A stretch of 64,000 nt of DNA from Carettochelys insculpta (lineage: Eukaryota > Chordata > Testudines > Carettochelyidae), in contig NC_134138.1 in assembly GCF_033958435.1 (NCBI RefSeq), positions 177,056,798 to 177,120,797 of the forward strand. Direction: 5' to 3'. The position numbers and the translations under genes are program-made. Of this stretch, positions 35,641 to 47,313 are shown in pieces (position 1 is the first letter of the stretch; each line of letters begins with the position of its first letter). Under the pieces are notes generated by a model. The model did not search any database, was not told where the DNA came from, and saw only the letters and a program-made list of their open reading frames with translations.

Positions 35641-36755
35641 AGGGAGGACACCCTCCAGTACCACACTGACCCTCATCATCAACCTGGGGAATGGCTCCAG
35701 TCAGCAGGGCCGACAGCCAGTATAGGCCCTGAGTCAAGGTGGGAGTGGGGGCCCAGTGCCATGGGCATGGCCAAGGATGGAAGGGTGGGGCCTAGGGCAG
35801 TCAGCCCTTGGTGTTGCCCCACTCCTTCACAGCCAGGTGGAGTGGCACAGCAGGTCTGCTGTGGCATTTCAAAGGGGCCCAGAGCTCCAGCTTCTGCCAC
35901 AATCAGTACAGAAACAGCAGTGGTTGGTGCTCTAGGTCCCTTTGAAATGCCCTGGCTCAAGTGTCCTCTTTGCCCTCCCTTCAGTGTGCCTGACTACACT
36001 CCTGACTGAGACAGAAGAGATCCACCTACTAGTGAATAATCAACACCAGACCCTTCTAAACCTACAGCATTTTGTCCACGTGCTGACCCCATGTAACACT
36101 GCTTAGACTGTGAGAGATCTCACCACAAATGGATACATGGGCTGCAGCACAAAGATCCAGGAAAGAATTATTCCAACTCTCTTTTTTTAAAAAAGGCCTG
36201 AGTGTGCTGGGTTCTGCTTTTTTTTTAAATGGTGTGTCCAAAAATACGTATGAGAGAATGTAAAATTACAGCCAGGCTTAAATGATACTGACTAGGAAGA
36301 GGGAAATATTTCTTCTAAGTATTTTCCCAGCTGAGATAGAATGAATGGATGGTAGTTTCAAATACAAATGAAAAATGAGCTACCAACACAGATAAGAGGC
36401 CTGCTGGACTGCTGTGTAGGCTGCGTTTGTCTTTGGTACAATAAAAATAAAGGCATTAGAGACAACAGTTAAGTTTGCTGACAAAAAAGAATTGCTCAAA
36501 TCAATCACAATTAACAAGCAGTGCCCTAAACAGGCAGACAGAAAGAGACAAATATTTGCTGGCAAAACATACATGAGTAAAAGAAAATGAATACTACAAA
36601 GAAAACAGTAAAATGTTGGCAATAGGCTATGAGTTGAAAAGGCAACACTTAAGCTTATTGGAAAAGAAGGAAATTTTTTGGAAATATTTCATATAAATAG
36701 CATTAATGAGATAAAATTGAGAACATTAATGGGTGAGTACAGGAAGAAATCATAA
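35641..36755. other. Unassigned stretch
   Basis: Includes an inverted repeat in which 'ggcatttcaaaggggcccag' (about 35863) mirrors 'gtccctttgaaatgcc' (about 35936). Otherwise nothing recognised. Confidence 0.4.
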
Positions 36756-36925
36756 CAATAGGATCTATGAAGCTGCCAAATAATCTGAATGGGAATGGGT
36801 AAGACTCATCTATTTAAAAACAGACTGAATAAAATACTGGAGAACATAAATTAGGGAACAATCCTGCACTGATAGGAGAGATGGGCTATGCAAACAACTG
36901 AGTCTTTTCCATTCCTTAATTCTGT
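36756..36925 (+). repeat. CR1 3' UTR-type fragment
   Basis: 'ctatttaaaaacagactgaa', 'caatcctgcactgatagg' and 'cttttccattccttaattct' follow the order of an old CR1 3' end. Confidence 0.5.
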
Positions 36926-37419
36926 AGTTTTATGATATGTGGTTTTATGACAGTAAAGATGAATCTCTGAACCATGGGACAAAGAACTCAACAGGAAAAA
37001 AACATAAAAGGTACTGGAGATAAGAGCCAGCTGGCTCAATATCGGCTACACGGACACTGCCCTGATATTTTTAATAATGATTTCACCCAAATTACTGAAG
37101 ACTGAGAAGGAACTCTAAATAGTACAAGGGGAAATGACGTGTGCGGTTTCTAACTCAATATAGCAAAGACAAGAGAGTGCTGCAAGTTATGGTAAGAATG
37201 ACTGCTTTTCAAAACTGACACAATCAAGGTTGGCTCAAAGTTTATAAACAAAAACTAACGTTAAAAAAGAAGACTACAGAATAAATGGAGGCAAGATCTC
37301 AAGAGATGTGGTTTTAACTCACTCTCGCAACCAGAATTAACAGTTCACTTTTTAAGCACAGAAATTACACATTGCCATTGGCAAACTAAAAAGAAACAGC
37401 AAAATTCAACATTTTCTTA
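36926..37419. other. Unassigned stretch
   Basis: Nothing recognised. Confidence 0.4.
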
Positions 37420-37421
37420 TA

Positions 37422-38625
37422 CAGTTGAACCTCATTTATCCAAGTCTTCATTACCCAGCTCTCCATTTGAACCAAACAACCAGCCCATACACAGAAATGT
37501 AGAAAACTGACATCACTAAATGACAATGCTACTGTAAACGTCTTTTCAGCCTTGCAATATGATCGTGACTACTCGGCAAAAACATGCAATATTGCCCTTG
37601 GCCGTGAGTTACTGCATGATGCTGAAATCATACAGACTGTGCTACATGTGGGCATCGATGAAGAAGGTAAAGATTCTGCTAAGCAAGAATTGACAAAAAA
37701 AATGACTCACTGTGATGCTCAAACAGCAAGAAATGTCTTCCGTCAGTACTCGGAATGACAGGCCAATACCGACCCCTCTAAACAGTTGTTGATGAAATGA
37801 CTGCGGTTGTGCAGTGAAGTTGGAATCTCTCATCTAAGACAACACAAACGGTGATTTTTTTTTCAGGCACGATAAACATGAGTGTTGCTGTACCACTGTG
37901 CTGTACTGGATTTTACTGTACTGGATTTTAATTTGATACTTTATGTGTATAACATATTTGTATAGTTCTTACTATTAGTATTGATATTTTTGCATTTAAA
38001 ATTAACACTTCTGCCATTTTAAAAACCTAGTTCTGTTCACTACTAATGGTTTGTGTATACTGCAAAGAGGGAAACTATGTTTTAATGTCTGAGTCCATCA
38101 TTTCTGTCTTTTTAACAACTGGTAGTCTTTGCTGGAAGTAATGGTTCTTCTGCAAATCACTGTACATAAAGAAGGAAACTATGTTTTAATGCTTTGTAAT
38201 GAGCATCATTTTTAAAACTGCAAAAATGTACCATTTGCAAGATTACATGTAAGCAAGCTAAAACAGAAATGGTGTAGCGTGTAACATTAAGCAGATTTCA
38301 TAGATGGCCCCTATGATGCTCTGGGTTAAACACTAAGTAGTATAAACATGGTAAGTTTTTAAAACTTCACCTTTTCCTGTTAATAAATTAACAAAAAATT
38401 GTTTACGAGAAGTAATCATTTGTATATTCTGTTACTCGATGAGAAGATGAAGAAGGAGTCATTAATTTAAAAGCTTATGTGGGAGGGGTCAGTGAGTTTA
38501 AAAGCAATTCCATCTCTTAAAATAGCAGATAGAAAGCTTTCTTGCACATTCACTTGATTATCTAAGTTTCTGATTATCTAGTCTTGAGCTGGCCACAATT
38601 ATGTCAGGTAAATGGGGTTCTGCTA
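37422..38625 (+). mobile_element. Tigger/pogo-type element, internally deleted
   Basis: Left end CAGTTGAACCTCATTTATCC; right end (reverse complement) TAGCAGAACCCCATTTACCT. TA dinucleotides flank both ends, as expected for Tc1/mariner-pogo. Only the transposase C-terminus survives inside. Confidence 0.65.
37545..37850 (+). pseudogene. Pogo/Tigger transposase C-terminal remnant
   Basis: The readable frame includes NVFSALQYDRDYSA, 'DAEIIQTVLHVGIDEEGKDS' and 'MTHCDAQTARNVFRQYSE'. These resemble the acidic 'eeii...d.ded' tail and the 'isHseA...al.yie' end of Tigger/JRK-type transposases. A TGA follows, and then further similar codons (KQLLMK). The DDE core is missing. Confidence 0.5.
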
Positions 38626-38627
38626 TA

Positions 38628-39985
38628 TTCTGCCCTTTTACTTTTTAAGCTTTTAATTGAAGGTTCCTAGTGTTCATTCGTGAATCTTATATTGAAAGGG
38701 AACAATTTCGAGCCTGCAGTGAACTCTGTGCAGTGAGGATATTTTTGGCACTTATAATAAGCTATTAATGAAGCAAACTAGGAGCAAGGGCTCATTTTAC
38801 TTAAGCTAAAAAAAGCAAGAAATGGTCAAAAGCATCTGAAATGTTGCATCAGGTCTATAGAGAAATCATGCAACTTCTCTGCAATTCACATGAAAATGAC
38901 ATTTCATACAGGTTTCCTGACACTCTGTGAAACTGTTGTCTAGGATACTCAGAGACAAGGCAAGAAAAATAAGGTGCTATATTTATTTAAGTTTATTTAA
39001 AGTATTTTTGGTGTTGCAGATTTGAAAAATTGTACATTTGCACATTTGCATAACAGCATGGAAAGCCTGTGACACATGCTGTATTTGGAAATATATATAA
39101 GCTATCATTTACTTTTTTTGCACTTTTCATTTGCTGTTCCATGAAAACCAACAAAAAATAATTACAAAGACTGAAACTGAGAATCAGAGCAGGGCTGGAG
39201 GGAACAGCATCACAAGAAAAACATACAGATATGTTAACAAAAAGGTAGAAACAGTAAGAAAAGTCAAGCAATGCATGCAAGTTGGAGTAACTCACAGTAA
39301 ATCCAAGTGGTAGGAGCAGAAGGAAAAAAAAGCGGAACTACCAGAAGATTAAAGAATTGGAAAAAAAATCTATTTAGGCTGAGTAACAGAGGAAGAAATA
39401 ATCATGACACCGAATACAAACGCCATCTTCTGTACTCTAACAAAGAAATAGCTGTCAAGGTGATGAATTCCAGAACCATTCAGCACCACTCTGAGGCTGG
39501 TATAAAAGGCAAACTACCCTATTTTTACCAGCTTTATCTCTGGCTCTGAAAGAATGTTTGAAACCTATCAAGTAATCAGTCTATTATGCACGGGAGAACA
39601 ACACTGTGAGCATGCTGTACTGACAACTTTTAAATCCATCCATACATGGATAGTCATTAATGACCAGAAACCTTTGAACCTGTCCACTAAATTTTGACAG
39701 AAGCTTCAAATTTGAAAAGACTATATTGAAAGGAGAATGGCTCACCTCATTTCACATTTCAAAAAGCATGACATATCCAAGAAAGTAGCTTTCTTGTCTG
39801 GAAGTTTGTGTGATAATCTACTATATATTTTAGAGAGTTTGTTTATTTGATCAAGAGTTCTGAAAGAATTTAAATGTGAAATTGTGGCACTCCTAACTAC
39901 GTTTTGTAATCTATCCTTTAAATTATCTTCGGCATGAAATGACTGGAGCACAGCTAAAGTGATGCCAATTTTTAAAAATGACTCT
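38628..39985. other. Unassigned AT-rich stretch
   Basis: No gene or repeat ends recognised. A lysine/asparagine-rich frame at 39307-39549 has no domain. Confidence 0.4.
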
Positions 39986-40053
39986 AGAGGTGAGACAGGA
40001 TACTGAGCTAGAGGGACCTTTGGTCTGACTCAGTATGGCCATTCTTATGTTCC
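39986..40053 (+). repeat. CR1-type 3' tail
   Basis: 'gatactgagctagagggacc' followed by 'tttggtctgactcagtatgg' and 'ccattcttatgttc' is the classic 3' end of older CR1 families. Confidence 0.75.
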
Positions 40054-40415
40054 TCTGACACAGTAAGAGCAGGGACCATCAAATTTGGTATACAGCTTCC
40101 TCTTATAGCAACTGGAAACAACAAAAGGGTTTGGTTGTGCCTGGAAAACAGGATATGCCTAGCATAGCATTGTTTCACATAAAACCAAACAGAAAAGAGA
40201 CAATCACCAAATCAAGTACAGTCCTTAAAACTGACGTTACTGAATGAATATTGAAAGATACTGAACCAAGATGAGCTCAAAAAATAAGATGAACATGGAC
40301 TAGGATTGCTTCTCAGTAAACCTTACTGAAAAGAGATAAAATGGAGAAATGAGGCATAGTGCTCTGTTTTGCCAGAGCTACATTAATGCTTAAAATTTGA
40401 AAACTAGAAGAACAT
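40054..40415. other. Unassigned stretch
   Basis: Nothing recognised. Confidence 0.4.
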
Positions 40416-40418
40416 TTT

Positions 40419-40854
40419 GGCCATGACTACACTAGCCAAAAACTTTGAAATGGCCATGCAAACGGCCATTTTGAAGTTTACTAATGAAGCACTGAAACAC
40501 ATATTCAGTGCCTCATTAGCATGCGGGTGGCCACGGCACTTCGATATGGACGCGGCTCACCCCCGTGTGGCTCGTCCAGATGGAGCTCCTTTTCAAAAGG
40601 ACTCCGGCTACTTCGAAGTCCCCTTATTCCTATGAGCAGATGGGAATAAGGGGACATCGAAGTAGCCGGGGTCCTTTCAAAAAGGAGCCCTGTCTGGACG
40701 AGCCATGCGGCAGCAAGCCGCATCAATTTCGAAGTGCCGCGGCCACCCGCATGCTAATGAGGCGCTGAATATGTATTTCAGCGCTTCATTAGTAAACTTC
40801 GAAATGGCCATTTGCATGGCACTTTCAAAATTTTTGGCTAGTGTAGACGTAGCC
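40419..40854. mobile_element. Palindromic (foldback) MITE
   Basis: Ends GGCCATGACTACACTAGCC and, as reverse complement, GGCTACGTCTACACTAGCC. Target duplication TTT (40416-40418 and 40855-40857). The two halves mirror each other over about 200 bp ('gcctcattagcatgcgggtg' against 'cacccgcatgctaatgaggc'), meeting near 'cctatgagcagatgg'. The shared end sequence and 3-bp duplication place it with the Harbinger-type MITEs. Confidence 0.85.
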
Positions 40855-40974
40855 TTTATGGGAAGCCAAGTTGATTTTGGTCTGTTGAGGAAGCTGCAAG
40901 CAGGGACTTTTTCCAGGACCAGATCACTGGAGGGGAAGATAAAATGCTCTTTGTGATCTTGGGAGATCTCACCT

Positions 40975-41560
40975 ACTCTTTAATACCATGACTCATGAAG
41001 CCACACACCAGGAGCCTTGGCAGCAGCAAGGAGAGGTTCAGCAACAGACTGAGCAGGTGCAGAATGACCACGAGGTGTGTGTTTGACCATTAAAATTTCC
41101 ACTGGTGATGTTTGCATGGGAAGCTGCACCTGGCAGATTACAAGATCTCTCTCCTTAGAGACATGTACTGTACCATCCAGAATGGTAAAGGGAAAGGTGA
41201 AAGCTTTTCTCAGGGCTGGACTGCTGAGGCTCAGTGTCTGGAGGCTGGTTTGCACGACCTGAGACCAGAGTACAGGACCACAGCATGGGTCCATAAGGAT
41301 CAGGGAAGCCTTGAGGCAGCAATTTAATGCTGAAAGCATCTTTGTTGACATGCATGGGAGTGCAGTGACTCTGATTGGTCCCTCTGCTGCACTTAGGACA
41401 ATAGTGCCAGCTGCTTTGCTAGGGTGTGCTTGCTTCTTTTCATGCATTGGAATAAAGAATGCTTTCAAATCCAAGTGTATCATTTATTGGAAAGAGCAAA
41501 CCGAGCACACACGCAGCATTGCACATGGGGTGACATGAAGGGGGTGCACAAGAGGTCACA
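40975..41560. other. Unclassified segment with opposed poly-A signals
   Basis: A 167-codon minus-strand frame (41483-40980) is open, and plus-strand frames overlap it. AATAAA occurs on the plus strand at 41451-41456 and on the minus strand at 41488-41483, about 30 bp apart. This is a tail-to-tail arrangement like that of the two-gene DNA transposons in this window. I recognise no protein family. A transposon remnant is a guess. Confidence 0.3.
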
Positions 41561-42412
41561 TGCACCCCCATGCCAATACTCTTCCACTCGCCATCAAAAT
41601 TTCATACTTATATCAGTTATCAACATCTAGGCAGTTTTCTTGAGAGCCTGTCACAAGTTGTTCTGCCTACAGTTTCTTTATCTCTTTGTCCAATTTGAGA
41701 CTTATGAAACTTGGCTCTGTCACAATTTGCTACTCCAACAAAATCTCTGTCTTAGATTTGGACACAAATTGTTATCGTGTAACAAGGTATAGAAAGGACT
41801 ATTTTAAGTACATTTCAACATTGTGTCAAAAATGTGCATCTAAATATACTTTTAAAAGCTGAATTAACTGTGGTTTTCACTCAAATATACATTATAATTG
41901 AAGATCATAACTATGCATATCATTAACATCCTTTTTTCCTACTCATGGTAAATTTATACCCTCTGTCCTACCCTATCCTGAAGATCTCTCCCCCTGCCCC
42001 ACTTCTCCCACTGCCTAGCAGTGGATTGCCAGAGTTCTCAACCCTGACTCCTATCTCCCTGTCTCTAATTTTGCTAATCTCCCCTCTCTGTCCCACCTCC
42101 AGGCACAGTTTGGCCTACCTGATACGTACACTCTGCCAAGCTCCTCCACTCTGATTTGCCTCTCTCTGTGGATGCTAATCAGCCGTCTCTTAGATTCTGG
42201 AGTTACAGGGATCCAGTTTGTGCCTGGCCCAGACACCAACTGAACTAGAACTCTTTGATGATGGTTTTATACCAGCCCTGTGACCCCCACTTAGTACTGG
42301 TGTAAATGGGATTGAGGACAGCGATGAAGCTGGCCCTAGAAGTTGGGCCTGTTTAAATTCTGTCCTAGATGTCACAACTTTTTGGAAAAACAGGGCATTT
42401 GTCCTATTTGTT
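41561..42412. other. Unassigned stretch
   Basis: Nothing recognised. Confidence 0.4.
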
Positions 42413-42773
42413 TTTGGCTACGTCTACACGTGAAGCCTACATAGAAGTAGCCTATTTCGATGTGGCGACATCGAAATAGGCTATTTCGATGAATAGCGTC
42501 TACACGTCCTCCAGGGCCAGCAATGTCGATGTTCAACTTCGACGTTGCGCAGCCCAACATCGAAATAGGCGCAGCGAGGGAACGTCTACACGCCAAAGTA
42601 GCACACATCGAAATAGGGATGCCAGGCACAGCTGCAGACAGGGTCACCGGGCGGACTAGCGCTTCCGGGGCAACAGCTAGCCGCTCCCTTAAAGGGCCCC
42701 TCCCAGACACACTCAGCCTGCACAGCACGCGGTCTGAGGAGCCATAGGCACACAGACTTCGGGCGCCGCAGTC

Positions 42774-44115
42774 ATGGACCCCCAGCAGCAGCAGCAGCAG
42801 CAGCAGCTAGAGGTCCACCCAGCCCTCCCGGCAGGAGCAGGACTTGCCCTGCTCCGTGCCATGCGGGAGGCAGCTGAGAACCTCCTTGCCCCAGAGGAGG
42901 AGATGCCCCCAGGGCAGCAGGGCTCAACCCCTACCCCTGCAGCACCCCACCCCCCCCCCCCCGCCTCACACGCTGGCGGCTGTGGAGCTACCCCACCAGC
43001 ACCGACTGGTGGGAGCGGCTGGTGCTTGGGGAGTGGGACGACGACCGCTGGCTCAGGAACTTCAGGATGAGCCGGCAGACATTTCTGGAGCTGTGCCAGT
43101 GGCTCACCCCCACACTCAGGCACCAGGACACCACCATGCGGCGTGCCCTCACAGTGCAGAAACGGGTCGGCATCGCTGTCTGGAAGCTGGCCACTCCAGA
43201 CAGCTACCGATCCGTGGGCCAGCAGTTTGGTGTCGGCAAGGCCACCGTCGGGGCTCTCTTCATGGAGGTAAGCGAACCCACGGGGGGAGGGCAGGGCAGG
43301 GCCACGCACACCCTGCTCCCCACTCATTGGTGCTGTCCCCTGTGCTTTCTCTGCAGGTTGTGCGTGCCATCAACGCCATGCTCCTCCACAGGCTCGTGAG
43401 GCTGGGGGACCCAGATGCCACCATCGCCGCCTTTGCCACCCTGGGCTTCCCCAACTGCTTCGGGGCTCTGGATGGGACTCACATCCCCATCCGCGCCCCG
43501 CATCACAGTTGAGGATGATACCTGAATCAAAAGGGCTACCATTCTGTCGTCCTCCAGGCCTTGGTGGACAGCCGGGGACGTTTCCAGGACATTTATGTGG
43601 GCTGGCCTGGCAGCACCCATGACGCCCGGGTTTTCCGGAACTCGGGCCTGTGCCGCCGGTTGGAGGCGGGGACCTACATCCCCCAGCGGGAGATCCCTCT
43701 GGGGGACACCACCATGCCCCTCTGCGTCATCGCAGATGCGGCATAACCCCTCCGGCCATGGCTCATGCACCCCTACACGGGCCATCTCTCCGCTAGCCAG
43801 GAGCACTTCAACGAGCGCCTGAACCACGCGCGCCAGGTGGTGGAGCGCTCATTTGGCCGCCTGAAGGGACGCTGGAGATGTCTCCTGACCCGCCTGGATG
43901 CAGGCCCCAACAACATCCCCCAGATTGTGGGTGCCTGCTGTGCCCTGCACAATTTGGTCGAGAGCAAGGGGGAGACCTTTTTCCAGGGCTGGGCTGCGGA
44001 GGCCGGCAGGGCACACGTCCAGCCACCTGCTGCCCCCAGTCGGCAGGTGGACCCCGAGGGGACCCGGGTCCAGGAGGCCCTGCGGGCCGACTTTGATGAA
44101 CAGGCCGCGGGGTGA
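42774..44115 (+). pseudogene. Harbinger DDE transposase, copy 1
   Basis: A Gln-rich leader (MDP plus a CAG run) is followed by the HTH part in another frame: TDWWERLVL, EWDDDRWLRNFRMSRQTF, QFGVGKATVGALFME. Exon 1 ends at 43267 (GAG then GTAAGC). The 89-bp intron ends CTCTGCAG at 43356. Exon 2 carries FPNCFGALDGTHIPI (first catalytic D at 43471), GWPGSTHDARVFRNSGL (second D) and VVERSFGRLKGRWRCLLTRL (E). In-frame stops lie at 43510 (TGA), 43516 (TGA) and 43744 (TAA), so this copy is dead. The leader joins the HTH frame only if one base is added (or two removed) near a 13-C tract at 42950-42962. The likely family is HARBI1/DDE_4, acting in the nucleus to cut at TIRs. Confidence 0.9.
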
Positions 44116-44521
44116 ACTCTGCCCAGGCCCCCTACTGCCCACCCCTTCCTCCCCCACACTCCTGCCCCAACGCCTACACCATGGAGCACCCCACCACACC
44201 CCCCTCCCACTTGTCCTGGACAAATGACAGCACGCACTTGTGGCTGAGCGTAAACTTTTTTTTTTCTTTCCGAACCTTTTTTTTCTAACTGTAAATAAAT
44301 ATTTGAATCACAAACCAAAAACTATGTACAAACGTTGAACAAAAGCAATATGTACAAAAATAAAACAATACAAAGAAACAACTGTCTGCAATAATAAAAA
44401 GAAAACCAGGGAGGATAATGGGGAGAACTATTTACGTGGGGGGACGGGGCAAACTGGGGGCCGAAAACAACAGGGTCCAACTATATACAAGGGGGGGGGC
44501 CACGTCCCGGGCCCCTCGCCC

Positions 44522-46532
44522 CTATAGCCCGGCACCGGGCGTTGGCAGCCAGGAGCCCCGCCGCGGTCGCAGCCTGGTCCATGGCTGGGTGGGAGCGGGC
44601 TGGACTGGAAGGTACGGTGGCCGGCGAGTGTCAGGTGGCTCCAGGGGTCCCTTGGCGCTCCGGCCCTCGCCGGTAGGTGGCGGGGCGACGGCGGACGGGA
44701 CGGCGACGGGCGGAGCAGCTGGTGGTGGGGCTGCAGGAGCAGGCAGGGCGGGCGATGTTGCGGCCGGCGCGGCATGGGGGGCCAGGTAGTCCACCAAGCG
44801 GTTAAATGTCTCCATGTAGGCCCCCCATGCCTCCTGGCGCCAGGCCAGCGCCCGCTCCTGCAGCTGGAGGTGCTGCTCCGCGACCTCCAGCTGCTGACGG
44901 TGGATGGCCAGCAGCTGGGGGTCCGTCGCCGTCGGCGGTTGGTGTCGCGGGGTCCGCCGTCTAGCCCACCTGGAGCGATGGTCCCGGAGGGCTCTCCAGG
45001 ACGACTGACGCCTCGCTGGCGCTCTCTTCCGGTCCTTCTGATGGTGCAGGTGCAGGACACAGGAGAGGAGGGGGGGAAGAAGAATGGAGACAGGCGTTAG
45101 TGTGGGCCCCGAGCCGTGGCCTTTGTCCCCCCAGCCCTGTGCTGCAGGTTCCCCAGCCCCGTCCCCGGGAGATGCTGCTGTTATGGATGGGGTTCAGGGG
45201 TCCCCCTGCCCTGCACCCTGTCCCCTGGTGGGAGCGACTCTCACTTCACCCCGCAGGGTCTGAGAGCAGGAGAGGTTTCTTAGGCCACAGCTGGCCAGTT
45301 TCTCCCAGGAGTGACAGCACCAGCTGTCGGAAGAGACAGTCCTTCCAACCCATCCTGGCGAGAAGACCCCAAGGGGTGCCCCTCGGGGATGCAGCTTTCC
45401 CCCTCCTCAGGCTGGCTGCCTTCCAGCTCTCCCTTCCCCTAGCCTCTACCTGTGGGCCCTGCCCTCGCCCCCCAAGTCCAAGCCAGCTCGGATCCTCCCT
45501 CCTGTTTGTTCAGGGCAGAGGTGTCACCTGCCAGCTGTAGCCCCAGGATCCTCCTTTGCCCCTGGGAGCTATTCGGCTCTTGTTGCTCATATGTAGCCTG
45601 AGTCTCCCTTTGGCACTCCCCCCACTCCATCACATGCTGCTGCTGCGGGGTGTCCCACCCCCTCCTCCCGGGGGCCCCTCGAGGTTCCGCTCCGCCCTGT
45701 CCCGGGGATGGGGCATGGCACTGTCATGCGGGGTGTGGGGGGGGCAGGGGCTGATGGATGCAGTGCTGTGAGGGCCATGGCCCTGGTGTCCTTGGGGCCA
45801 TGGCCATGTGAGCATGTGGGAGGCCCTGGACACATATCTCTTACCCCCGCCCCTCAAGCCCAGGGGTGTCCACCAGAGGGGGGTACCTACCTGTCGGTCC
45901 ACTCCCACGGTCCGGAGATCCCCGGGGGGCGGAGGCCCTGCTGCTGCTCCGGGATGGCCGAGGAGGATCTGCAGCCTGGATTCTGCAGAGGAGGAGCCCC
46001 CCTCCTCCTCCTCCTCCTCCTCCTGCAGCGATGTCCCGGGGGTGGCCTCCGGGGGGGGCCCCCGCGGTGCGGGGCTTGCCTCCAGGGCGGACTCCATCTG
46101 CAGGGCCTGCTGGGGCTCGTCGGCCGAGGTGTCAAGGGTGGCCAGAGGGGAGGAGGTGTGCCGGGAGCCCAGGATGTCCCTGAGCTCCCTGTAAAAGGGG
46201 CAAGTGACAGGGGCGGCCCCAGATCGGCTGGCCCCATCCCGGGCCCGGGAGTAACCCTGCCGCAGCTCCTTGACCTTACTCCTGACGTGGTCAGGAGTGC
46301 GGGCAGGGTGACCCCGGGCAGCCAGGCCCTCGGCCAGCCGAACGAACGCGTCCGCGTTCCACCTCTTGCTCCCCATTACCTGGAGCACCTCCTCCTCGCT
46401 CCAGAGCCCCAGCAGGTCCCGCAGCTCGGTCTCCATCCAGGAGGGGCCCCGCTGCCGCTTGCCAGCCTGGCTGCCCTGGCTCCCCTTGGGGGGGGTCCCC
46501 TGGGGGCGCTGGGGGGGCTGCCGGCCAGCCAT
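44522..46532 (-). pseudogene. Myb/SANT-like protein of Harbinger copy 1
   Basis: I start at the minus-strand ATG at 46532 (MAGRQPPQRPQG), which matches the start of copy 2. An in-frame upstream ATG exists at 46595. Exon 1 (46532-45891) holds a trihelix Myb/SANT domain: PSWMETELRDLLGLWSEEEV, WNADAFVRLAEGLAARGH, PDHVRSKVKELRQGY. A Glu run (EEEEEEE) follows. The donor is CAG then GTAGGT. Exon 2 (45049-44522) encodes a coiled-coil-like QLLAIHRQQLEVAEQHLQ, ALAWRQEAWGAYMETFNRL and a Pro/Ala-rich tail. The expected acceptor reads AC instead of AG, unlike copy 2, so splicing is probably damaged. In Harbinger systems the Myb partner binds subterminal DNA and carries the transposase to the nucleus. Exon 1 is fully open. 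Confidence 0.85.
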
Positions 46533-46961
46533 CGCAGCTGTGTGGGGGGCTGAGGGTGGTGCAGGCTGGCCGCGTGTGCAGGCTGCAGCCTGCATGTTCC
46601 CTCAGCTTCCTGCACAGGAAGGGAGGGGGAGGGGACCTTTAAGGGGCCGCTTCACACGGCCACCAGTGAGCTGAGGGGCTGGAGAGAGCGTCTCTCAACC
46701 CCCCAGCTGATGGCCGCCATGGAGGACCCAGCAATTTCGACGTTGCGGGACGCGGATCGTCTACACGGTCCCTACTTCGACGTTGAACGTCGAAGTAGGG
46801 CCCTATTCCAATCCCCTCATGAGGTTAGCGACTTCGACGTCTCGCCGCCTAACGTCGAAGTTAACTTCGAAATAGCGCCCGTCGCGTGTAGCCGCAACGG
46901 GCGCTATTTCGAAGTTAGTGCCGCTACTTCGAAGTAGCGTGCACGTGTAGACACAGCTTTT

Positions 46962-47310
46962 GCCAGTTGATTTGCAACAGAGGAGACTATTCTATATAGA
47001 CTCTTCTGTTGGTAATAAAACATATTATCCAGAGGAGTATTTTGATCAATTAAGTGGTGACTTACCTCAACCCCATAAGCTCTACCCTTCTTACTTAAAT
47101 TATTCAGTTCATTAACTCCAAGGAAATTACGAAGGAAACACAAATCATTGCATTTGGGGACACGATACATTTGTCCTTTTCAAGGGAAAGGGGACAACTT
47201 GTGGGTTTCTGTGTAATTAGAAATACAGTATTGGTAATTTTGTGGACATTTATTGCTATGACATGTTTCTGAAATGTCTGTGTGATTCTAATGAAAACCT
47301 TCAAAAACAA
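46962..47310. other. Unassigned stretch
   Basis: Nothing recognised. Confidence 0.4.
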
Positions 47311-47313
47311 TTC

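Larger units (their letters stand above)
42416..46958 (+). mobile_element. Harbinger element copy 1 (two-gene, 4.5 kb)
   Basis: Ends GGCTACGTCTACACGTG and, as reverse complement, AGCTGTGTCTACACGTG. Target duplication TTT at 42413-42415 and 46959-46961. Subterminal zones hold a hairpin with arms CCTATTTCGATGT / ACATCGAAATAGG (42451-42480) and the palindrome CGCTACTTCGAAGTAGCG (46922-46939). The plus-strand transposase and minus-strand Myb-like protein converge. The transposase poly-A signal is AATAAA at 44294-44299. The proteins are so similar to the copy at 59.4 kb that both must be recent relative to the 13.4 kb copy. Confidence 0.92.

Noticed and set aside
45708..46553. 281-codon plus-strand open frame
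   Set aside because: It is the antisense shadow of the Myb-like exon 1, kept open by GC-rich composition; it has no domain.
42416..46958. A domesticated HARBI1-like host gene
   Set aside because: TIRs, target duplication, stops and a second copy in inverse orientation show that it is a transposon.
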